Under the pieces are notes generated by a model. The model was not told the origin of the DNA. It saw only the letters and a list, made by a program, of their open reading frames with translations, and did not search any database. 64,000 nucleotides of DNA from the NCBI RefSeq assembly GCF_030269925.1, contig NC_085130.1, forward strand, positions 8,072,501 through 8,136,500, written 5' to 3'. Below, piece after piece: positions 19,997 through 28,689 of the stretch. Positions within the stretch are counted from its first letter, which is position 1; each line of letters starts with the position of its first letter. A program made the translations under genes and the position numbers. Origin of the DNA: Bombyx mori. Lineage: Eukaryota; Arthropoda; Insecta; Lepidoptera; Bombycidae.

Positions 19997-20419
19997 TCTA
20001 TATATATTATTAATACGTGAAGCAAAAACTTTGTATCCCTTTTTACGAAAATTGCGCGGACGGAGGAGTATGAAATTTTCCACACTTATGGAGAATATAG
20101 AGAAGAAGTGCACAATGCTCATTTTTTTTTTAAATAATGCATAAAAGATACATTAAATCAATAAAGAAAACATTACACACACTACATACCATGTATTTGA
20201 CGCACACACGCATGCATACTATTTATTGTCAAACTTTTGTTCTTGGCGTAAGTTGTCAAATTGAGAGTAGATTAAATATTATTTGCCTTTGTTAATATTT
20301 TTATAGTATAGTCTTGGCGAAATTTGTGATTATAAGAGTATAAAATACAATCATAATAGTGTACAAACTTACAATTCCAATTAATTATAATCGAATTTCG
20401 ACTACTGTGGGACCTCTAG
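19997..20419 (+). mobile_element. Hel-A Helitron, near-consensus copy
   Basis: TCTATATATATTATTAATAC at the 5' end, GTCGAATTTCGAC-like hairpin (TCGAATTTCGA) and GGGACCTCTAG at the 3' end, between A and T. 423 bp, no protein. Confidence 0.88.
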
Positions 20420-20994
20420 TTATTATTATTATGTATTTCAAGGTCAATGTGTCTTCCAAACAAATTCATTTTTTTAAATTGTTAATCTATGGTTAAATCT
20501 AAAGAAATTTGTCTGCAGGGCCATCTATGATTTATGGTTGAAACTATTTGCCAATGTCTGTCTTTCATTAATCAATTTGTTGGCAGCGCCATCTAGGATT
20601 TGTAATCCGAACTGTTTGCCAATATAATAATATGTGTTTTCTAAGAATCTGCATCGTCAATTCGATCGAGATCTATTTACTTTCCAATACCAAAACTAGA
20701 TGGCACTACTGTTGTTATTTATTTCAAATTCAAATTTGTTGACAGTAACAAAGAAAGACCTTTTTCAAAGATGGTTATATATAGTTCAAAGGAAATAAAT
20801 CTATTAACCACTTCTTAAATTTGTATAGAAATTGGTGAATTAAGTTGCGTTGCCGGCATTAAACTGTCATACGATTTAAACGTAAACACCATAGATAATT
20901 GGTAAATATCTAACACTCATAGAATTTTGAGAAATTAAACCCGTCTGAACAACATACATAAGTGATACCATCGATCGTAGACTTTCTCTGTTCC
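20420..20994. other. AT-rich spacer
   Basis: Two TTGTTGGCAGCGCCATCTAG-like motifs (near 20522 and 20578) are the only repeated pattern noticed. No gene. Confidence 0.45.
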
Positions 20995-21079
20995 TATATC
21001 CCTATGTATGCTTAAACCTTTAAAACTACGCAACGGATTTTGATGCGGTTTTTTTAAATAGATAGAGTGATTGAAGAGG
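20995..21079 (+). mobile_element. Hel-D Helitron, left part
   Basis: AACTACGCAACGGATTTTGA ... GATAGAGTGATTGAAGAGG, continuing at 24652 beyond the LINE insertion. Confidence 0.65.
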
Positions 21080-24000
21080 TTTAGGGGTTGGTGCTTCCCG
21101 CTTCCGTAGGTTTAACCCGCGATTCCCTACAAGTGACCCCTGGGTGGTGCTAAACGGGAGCCGAAAACATAACCGGTGGTAGGACCTAGTCCGACTGGCT
21201 GGCGACCACCCTCCAACTAGAGTCCGCCGCCAAATAGCCTAGCTGTGTTCCGGCGTGTGGGTTGGAGAGCCAGTTCTATCCCTTCCCTTTCCCCTTCCTT
21301 GTTGGGGTTGAGTCTTGATGACGCCTGGAACTTGCGGAGCAGACGTGCGTGCGAACTCACGGGGCGTGATTGTTTGACGGGGGTATAGGGAGACCCAGTG
21401 AAACGGTACCCGCTGCCGCCCGCCGGTCAGTAGGGGACCTGAACCCGGGTGTCTCTACTAAACTCCGCCCCGGGAAGCTGTCCCGCCAACCGGTGTAAAA
21501 TCCTGCCGTGCGGTCGTCGTGCCGGAGTCGGAGACCGGAGTGGATCCCGGCGATCGCACGCAGAGTGGACTGGGGGCCCTTCCATGCCCTGCGTCAGTCT
21601 CTCACGCAACCCGTGGTCGAGCACGTACTATGTTCCGCGCTTCATTCAGGTGTTGCCTCGATCTCACCTCCAACATCCTACCTCTCCTAATCCTACTCTC
21701 CGAAAACTTAAACATCATGAAGACGAGAAAAAAAAAGAAAAGGGTTTCACAGGCGGTCCCCCATTCCACATTTAATGTGGATTTCAGCAATGTCAGGGGC
21801 CTACATAGCAACCTTGACGCCGTACACCACCACCTTGAGACGGCGCAGCCTGCCCTGCTTTTTTTAACGGAGACGCAGATATCTGCTCCGGATGATACCT
21901 CATACCTTGAATACCCCGGCTACGTATTGGAGCACAACTTCCTGCGTAAAGCCGGGGTGTGCGTATTCGTCCGGGCTGATGTCTGTTGTCGCCGTCTTCG
22001 GGGCCTCGAACAACGGGACCTGTCCCTCTTGTGGCTGCGCGTAGATCACGGGGGCCGTAGCCGAATCTACGCGTGCCTGTATAGGTCCCACAGCAGTGAT
22101 GCAGGTTCAGCTCTGTTTGAGCATGTGCAAGAGGGGACTAACCGCGTGCTTGAGCAGTACCCATCTGCGGAGGTGGTGGTTCTTGGAGACTTTAACGCTC
22201 ACCACCAAGAGTGGTTGGGATCCAGAACCACTGACCTCCCGGGTCGGACTGCCTACGATTTCGCCTTGGCCTACGGCTTCTCCCAGCTGGTGACACAGCC
22301 CACCCGTGTCCCAGATATCGAGGGGCACGAGCCTTCTTTGTTGGACCTTCTGCTGACCACAGATCCGGCCGGATACAGTGTGGTGGTCGACGCTCCGCTT
22401 GGATCGTCTGATCACTGCCTTATTCGTGCTGCCGTACCACTCTCTCGTCCTGATCGTCGAACGACGACCAGGTATCGAAGAGTTTGGCGGTATATGTCAG
22501 CAGACTGGGATGGATTGCGTGAATTTTACGCATCCTACCCATGGGGGCGGTTCTGCTTTTCCTCTGCTGATCCCTGGTATAACAATGCCAGCAGGGATGC
22601 TGCACACCTCAAGCGGTCCGCATACGTGGCATGGGATAATGCCAGGAGACGTCGGGATCCTAACATCTCAGGGGAAAGGCGGAAATATAACGCCGCTTCC
22701 AGGTCCTACAAGAAGGTAATTGCCAAGGCGAAGTCGGAGCACGTCGCTAGAGTTGGCGAGCGATTGAAGAGCTATCCCTCCGGGAGCCGTGCTTTTTGGT
22801 CGCTCGCCAAAGCTGCAGAAGGAAACTTCTGCAGGTCTAGTCTCCCACCACTGCGCAAGTCCGATGACAATCTGGCCCACAGCGCGAAAGAGAAGGCTGA
22901 CCTTCTGGTCAAACTCTTCGCCTCGAACTCGACTGTGGACGACGGGGGTGCCACACCACCGAACATCCCCCGGTGTGATAGCTCCCTGCCGGAAATCTGC
23001 TTCACACAGTGTGCAGTCAGGCGGGAGCTCAGACTCCTGGACGTCCATAAGTCGAGTGGGCCAGACGGCATCCCCGCAGTGGTTTTGAAAACGTGCGCCC
23101 CTGAGCTGACACCTGCGCTAACGCGTTTGTATCGCCTCTCTTATTGCACTAACAGGGTTCCGTCTTCATGGAAGACCGCCCACGTCCACCCTATCCCCAA
23201 GAAGGGTGACCGGTCAGACCCATCGAGCTACAGGCCTATCGCGATAACTTCCTTGCTTTCCAAGGTGATGGAGCGAATTATAAATACACAACTCCTGAAG
23301 TATCTTGAAGATCGCCAGCTGATCAGTGACCGACAGTACGGTTTCCGTCACGGTCGCTCAGCTGGCGATCTTCTTGTATACCTTACTCACAGGTGGGCTG
23401 AAGCCTTGGAGAGCAAGGGCGAGGCTCTTGCTGTGAGCCTTGATATCGCGAAGGCCTTCGACAGGGTCTGGCATAGGGCACTTCTATCGAAGTTACCATC
23501 TTACGGAATCCCCGAGGGTCTCTGCAAGTGGATCGCTAGCTTTTTGGATAGGGCGGAGCATCACGGTCGTTGTAGACGGTGACTGTTCTGATACCATGAC
23601 CATTAACGCTGGCGTTCCACAAGGTTCGGTGCTCTCCCCCACGCTTTTCATCCTGTATATCAATGACATGCTGTCTATTGATGGCATGCATTGCTATGCA
23701 GATGATAGCACGGGGGATGCGCGATATATCGGCCATCAGAGTCTCTCTCGGAGCGTGGTGCAAGAGAGACGATCAAAACTTGTGTCTGAAGTGGAGAACT
23801 CTCTGGGGCGAGTCTCCAAATGGGGTGAATCGAACTTAGTTCAATTCAACCCGTTGAAGACACAGGTTTGCGCGTTCACTGCGAAGAAGGACCCCTTTGT
23901 CATGGCGCCGCAATTCCAAGGAGTATCCCTGCAACCTTCCGAGAGTATCGGGATACTTGGGGTCGACATTTCGAGCGATGTCCAGTTTCGGAGTCATTTG

Positions 24001-24651
24001 GAAGGCAAAGCCAAGTTGGCGTCCAAAATGCTGGGAGTCCTCAACAGAGCGAAGCGGTACTTCACGCCTGGACAAAGACTTTTGCTTTATAAAGCACAAG
24101 TCCGACCTCGCGTGGAGTACTGCTCCCATCTCTGGGCCGGGGCTCCCAAATACCAGCTTCTTCCATTTGACTCCATACAGAGGAGGGCCGTTCGGATTGT
24201 CGATAATCCCATTCTCTCGGATCGTCTGGAGCCTCTGGGTCTGCGGAGGGACTTCGGTTCCCTCTGTATTTTGTACCGTATGTTCCATGGGGAGTGCTCT
24301 GAGGAATTGTTCGAGATGATACCAGCATCTCGTTTTTACCATCGCACCGCCCGCCACCGGAGTAGAGTTCATCCATACTACCTGGAGCCACTGCGGTCAT
24401 CCACAGTGCGTTTCCAGAGATCTTTTTTGCCACGTACCTTCCGGCTATGGAATGAGCTCCCCTCCACGGTGTTTCCCGAGCGCTATGACATGTCCTTCTT
24501 CAAACGAGGCTTATGGAGAGTATTAAGCGGTAGGCAGCGGCTTGGCTCTGCCCCTGGCATTGCTGAAGTCCATGGGCGACGGTAACCACTCACCATCAGG
24601 TGGGCCGTATGCCCGTCTGCCTACAAAGGCAGTAAAAAAAAAAAAAAAAAA
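21080..24651 (+). mobile_element. LINE-J non-LTR retrotransposon, near full length
   Basis: About 3.57 kb inserted into Hel-D, flanked by AAGAGG (21074-21079 and 24652-24657) as target duplication. It has a GC-rich 5'-UTR (21080-21716), one long coding region, a very short 3'-UTR and an A-run. No separate first ORF was seen. Layout and motifs fit an APE-type LINE; I do not assign the clade firmly (Jockey-like by its C-terminus, single-ORF like RTE). Confidence 0.85.
21519..24585 (+). pseudogene. LINE-J endonuclease/reverse transcriptase (frameshifted)
   Basis: The protein would nick target DNA and copy the element RNA at the nick. ATG at 21519 opens the frame; ATG at 21717 (MKTRKKKKRV) just before the endonuclease domain is an equally good start. 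Endonuclease motifs: LFLTETQIS, VVLGDFNAHHQEW, LGSSDHC. Polymerase motifs: IPKKGDRSDPSSYRPIAI, SLDIAKAFDRVWH (A), NAGVPQGSVLSPTLF (B), YADDS (C). Compared with the copy at 28736-31149, one extra A near 23550 shifts the frame after SFLD, and 96 bp (32 codons, between CFSSADP and WYNNASRD) are deleted in frame. The downstream half stays open to 24585 (ends EVHGRR). Otherwise undamaged, so the insertion is fairly young. Confidence 0.88.
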
Positions 24652-24747
24652 AAGAGGAAGTTTTATATGTATAATAGCATCTATTAAATAGTGGAGAAAT
24701 CAATAATTCATTACAGTTTCCGACGCGAAGCGAGGGCGGGTCGCTAG
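24652..24747 (+). mobile_element. Hel-D Helitron, 3' end
   Basis: ATCTATTAAATAGTGGAGAA ... AGCGAGGGCGGGTCGCTAG followed by host T. Completes the element begun at 20995. Confidence 0.7.
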
Positions 24748-25370
24748 TACTTTTATAATCGTTTTTTGACAACTATACCTATTAATTGAAACGACAAAAA
24801 TAATGTAAAGGTTATAAAATAGTAAACGCGGGATTAAACCGTAAAAAATATTTTTATTACATTTTACGACTCGTGAAAACTGAAGAAAATACTTTATGGT
24901 GTAATATTTAGAAATACTTTAATTCAATAATTTAGGAAGTCTGATTTTGACTTAAAAATGTGTTCATTCAAAAATTAAGTCTAATTTTGATGTATTGCTA
25001 TCCCGGTAAATACGAATAATAGTATCAAGCATTCACGCTTGTATTTCATTCATAAAAACAGTTAGCTGTACATATGTATATAAATATATTATTATATTAT
25101 ATACACCTTCTGGGCAGAGGAAACGCTTATAGCTTTATTATTATAATGTTACTAGAACTGGTTCTAAGCGGGCATTACAATCGAGTGCACGAAGCGATTT
25201 TGTAGAAATGAGCAATATTTTAGGTTAGAATATTTTAATCATGGAAGTAACATGCTTATCTATGTTATGTAATATGGTATTATTATTCTAAGACTTTAAT
25301 TATAGGTTAAGTTGTCATTCAAGAGTCTAGTGAATGATAGTAGTAATTAAATAAAATTACTTATCTATAA
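24748..25370. other. AT-rich spacer
   Basis: Nothing recognised. Confidence 0.5.
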
Positions 25371-25575
25371 CCCACAGACACAGCCCACTGAGTTTCTCGC
25401 CGGATTTTCTCAGTAGGTCGCGTTTCCGATCCGGTGGTAGATTCTGCGAAGCACGGCTCTTGCTAGGGTTCGTGTTAGCAACGTCGTCAGGTTTGAGCCC
25501 CGTGAACTCACCTACTAGTTAAGGTTACGCTGAAATAGCCTCACAAGGCTCTCAGCTTAAGTAGGAAGAAAAAAA
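25371..25575 (+). mobile_element. LINE-B 3'-UTR
   Basis: 5'-truncated copy starting CCCACAGACACAGCCCACTG and ending AAGTAGGAAGAAAAAAA. Confidence 0.8.
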
Positions 25576-26141
25576 ACTTATGTTATGTGAACAGTAAAAC
25601 GTAACAATAGCAACAGTCAGTGGGTAAGGTACAAAGGTATTTCTTATTTCTCGTTGTATTAATGAGCGTTCGCTGGTATTCGTTTTTTTTTTTTTTAAAT
25701 TTAATTCATTAAAGTGTCAATGATCCCAGGGCGCATCGGTTCCTTAGTGTAGTATGGGCACTTTCACTGTTCTTTGACCGCCTCTGAAATTTTGTATGTA
25801 ATCAAAATGTAACTGTAATTTTCATGTTTGTTAGGTTATCGACTTTTTTTTTTTATCGGGTTACATAAAATATCAACATTTTAACTATTGTTAATTATAA
25901 CATATTTAAAAAGAATGTTAATGTTAAATAAAAACAGAGGTTTCTCAATTTTTTGTTAATTTTTAAAATTTTTAGTTCGAAAACGACTTCGGTCAGGAAT
26001 TGTTTTGGCGCGAATTGAAATAGTATCTCGTCACTTGTGCCGATCACAATGAAAGCAGGTTTAGCGTTTGTCGAACGAACGTCTTGGTCAATGGCAAGGA
26101 AATACGGTACAATATGTCATTTTATCACACCGCAGCGAACT
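25576..26141. other. AT-rich spacer
   Basis: Nothing recognised apart from two T-runs near 25690 and 25850. Confidence 0.5.
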
Positions 26142-26509
26142 TATTTTGTACCGTATGTTCCATGGGGAATGCTCTGAGGAATTGTTTGAGATGATTCCTC
26201 ATCCTCATCTCCTTTTTATCATCGCACCTTCCGCCATCGGAGCAGAGTTCAGCAATATTATCTGGAGCCAGTGCGCTTCCAGAGATCTTTTTTGCCACGT
26301 ACCATCCGGCTATGGAATGAGCTCCCCTCCACGGTGTTTCCTGAGCGCTATGACATGTCCTTCTTTAAAAGAGGCTTGTGGAGAGTATTAAGCGGTAGGC
26401 AGCGGCTTGGCTCTGCCCCTTGGCATTGCTAAAGTCCATGGGCGACGGTAACCACTCACCATCAGGTGGGCCGTATGCTCGTCTGCCTACATGGGCAATA
26501 AAAAAAAAA
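26142..26509 (+). pseudogene. LINE-J 3' fragment with decayed C-terminus
   Basis: 5'-truncated copy. It encodes LYRMFHGECSEELFEMIP in one frame and then FKRGLWRV-region sequence in another, so it is frameshifted. Tail GTATGCTCGTCTGCCTACAT then GGCAATAAAAAAAA. This tail is closer to Bm1 than the one at 24651. Confidence 0.8.
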
Positions 26510-26670
26510 CCTTAGCAGCGATTTTCGTGTAAAAATTCCGTTACATCGGGCCAAATCCGGGAAGTAATCATCGCTAAGTAGCAGACAGGGGTTTTGATGA
26601 AAATCAATAGGATATTTTTTTCGATTTTTAAGAGTCGTAGATATAATAAAAACTTGAATAATCTATTTTA

Positions 26671-26960
26671 ACGTCCGTCTGGTGAAGTGGTAAGTGACAT
26701 GGTCACTACACTAGGGGGTCGCGGGTTCGAATCCCGCCAAGGGAAAATATTTGTATGATAAATATAAATGTCTTTTCCAGGGTTATGGATGTATATTAAA
26801 TATATGTATGTGTATAATAAAAATCTTACATTTATTTCCGATATCTGGTACCTGTAACACAAGTTCTTTACGAACTTATCACGGGACCAGTTAACGTGGC
26901 GTGATTGTTAGTAAATATTTATATTATTTATATTTATATATTAATTTCAATCGTCTGTGA
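26671..26960 (+). mobile_element. S3 tRNA-derived SINE
   Basis: The head has a perfect B-box context GCGGGTTCGAATCCCGC and an A-box-like TGGTGAAGTGGTAAGTGACA. The body contains TGTCTTTTCCAGGGTTATGG and TTATTTCCGATATCTGGTAC, which I recall from lepidopteran SINEs. The head does not close into a sound acceptor stem, so this is not a tRNA gene. The overlapping minus frame (NPRPPSVVTM) is spurious. Confidence 0.65.
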
Positions 26961-27172
26961 ACACGAAAACTGTACTGTCGGAAACATGCTAGATAATATA
27001 ATCACAATATTTAACTTAATTTTAAATCGTAAAACTTGTTTGTTGTGTCAATCGCATATGTAAATAATTTGTAAACGAATATGAAAAAAATAACACATTC
27101 CTTATTTACTTCACGAAGGCTAAGAAAAAAAAAAACCGTATTGAAATAATAAATAGTTGGTTTAAATTCGTT

Positions 27173-27174
<2 letters not shown>

Positions 27175-27243
<69 letters not shown>
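27175..27243 (+). repeat. 69-base poly(T) tract
   Basis: An uninterrupted T homopolymer, far longer than any SINE or LINE tail in the window. Confidence 0.9.
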
Positions 27244-27332
27244 CTTTTTTAATTTCTTCCTAAATGAAATATGATAAACAAAGGAATGTTTTTGGTTTTT
27301 CTTTTACACGCTGTTATTATTCTGTTATTTGT

Positions 27333-27737
27333 GGAAGTGGCCTAACGGATAAGACGTCCGGTGTATTCGTGTTGAGCGATGCAACGGTATTCGAATCCCG
27401 CAGGCGGGTACCAATTTGTCTAATCAAATACGTACTTGACAAATGTTCACGGTTGACTTCCACGGTGAAGGAACAACGTCGTGTAATAAAAATCAAACCT
27501 GCAAAATTATAATTTGCGTAATTACGGGTGGTAGGACCTCTTGTCAGTCCGCGCGGGTAGCTACCACCACCCTGCCTATTTCTGCCGTGAAGCAGTAATG
27601 CGTTTCGGTTTGAAGGGCGGGGCAGCCGTTGTAACTATACTTGAGACCTTAGAACGTATATCTCAAGGTGGGTGGCGCTCCAGTAACCACTTAACACCAG
27701 GCTGTGAGCTCGTCCACCCATCAAAGCAAAAAAAAAG
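27333..27737 (+). mobile_element. Full-length Bm1 SINE
   Basis: Head GTGGCCTAACGGATAAGACG with B-box-like GGTATTCGAATCC, body, tail CATCAAAGCAAAAAAAAAGA. A short stretch around the ATGTCTATGGG motif is deleted. Repeat X begins directly after the A-run. Confidence 0.9.
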
Positions 27738-27985
27738 ATGTGTGGTGTCATGGGACACCGGATAGGAACGAAGTTCCTTATTAGGTCTAGCTAATCGCGC
27801 GGTCTAGCTTATGAGTATGAAGGGGACAGTTAATGTTTTGCTTTTGTTAATGTTTATAAATATAGCGTGCTCTTATTTGTTATTGTTTTAATGTTAAATT
27901 ATTATTGTCTAATTATAATTCCATAAGTTGATGAAAAATGCTATGCAATAGCTTTACCGCGGCAGTCCCCGAGTGTTTCACGTTT
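27738..27985 (+). repeat. Repeat X, uninterrupted copy
   Basis: Begins ATGTGTGGTGTCATGGGACA, then GGATAGGAACGAAGTTCCTT, then the segment matching 19106-19665 without the Helitron. Provides the empty site for Hel-A at 19143. Function unknown. Confidence 0.7.
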
Positions 27986-28245
27986 TTTTTGTACGCTACG
28001 GTGTGAAAGCAGTCACCATTCATTCATGGTGAGGTGTATTATTACTATACTTCTTTCGTGTTCATTCCCTTAGCTACTCTCACGATGTAAGTTGAACTGC
28101 GCGCTTAGTTATTTTTTTATCTGCTCTCAAATATAACAAGATGAGTTGTTTTTTTTATTAGCGTATATGGACAGACAGGTTTTTTTAACCGCGATATTGG
28201 GTCGATACATCAACCAGCATGTTAGTTGTGGGAAATGTGTTTTTT
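27986..28245. other. Spacer, nothing recognised
   Basis: No gene or family identified. Confidence 0.5.
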
Positions 28246-28484
28246 TTGCTCTTACCTATGCTGATAGCCTTGACAGGCTATTTCAGCTTCACCCTAACGT
28301 GTAGGTGAGCTCACGGAGCTCAAACCGGAGTGTGGCTAACACTGGTCCTAGCAAGAGCAGTGCTTCGTAGAATCTACCACCGGATCGGAAACGCGACTTA
28401 CTGAGAAGATCCGGCGAGAAACTCAGTGGGCTGTTTCTATGGGTTAATTTACTCGTCGAGCCCTTCGTCGCAAGCAACGGGTTC
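28246..28484 (-). mobile_element. LINE-B 3' end
   Basis: Minus strand, from the coding-end motif (TCGTCGAGCCCTTCGTCGCA on the plus strand) to the tail at GCTCTTACCTATGCTGATAG. Runs straight into a Bm1 fragment in the opposite orientation. Confidence 0.8.
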
Positions 28485-28642
28485 GGTTTGAAGGGTGGGG
28501 CAGCCGTTGTAACTATAGTGCGACCTTAGAACTTATATCTCAAGGTGGGTGGCTCGTTTACGTTGTAGATGTCTATGGGCTCCAGTAACCACTTAACACC
28601 AAGTGGGCTGTGAGATCGTCCACCCATCTAAGCGATAAAAAA
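28485..28642 (+). mobile_element. Bm1 SINE, 3' half
   Basis: Starts within the GGTTTGAAGGGTGGGGCAGC motif at the junction with LINE-B and ends CATCTAAGCGATAAAAAA. Confidence 0.85.
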
Positions 28643-28689
28643 TATATATTTATATAATAATTTTTTTTATTTTTTTTATTTTTTTTTAT

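Noticed and set aside
21900..24433. Several 60-178 codon frames on the minus strand or other frames within LINE-J
   Set aside because: Shadows of the GC-rich polymerase gene; the same shadows appear in the second copy at 28736-31149.
26671..26745. tRNA gene
   Set aside because: Only the B-box arm is convincing; there is no acceptor stem and SINE sequence follows.
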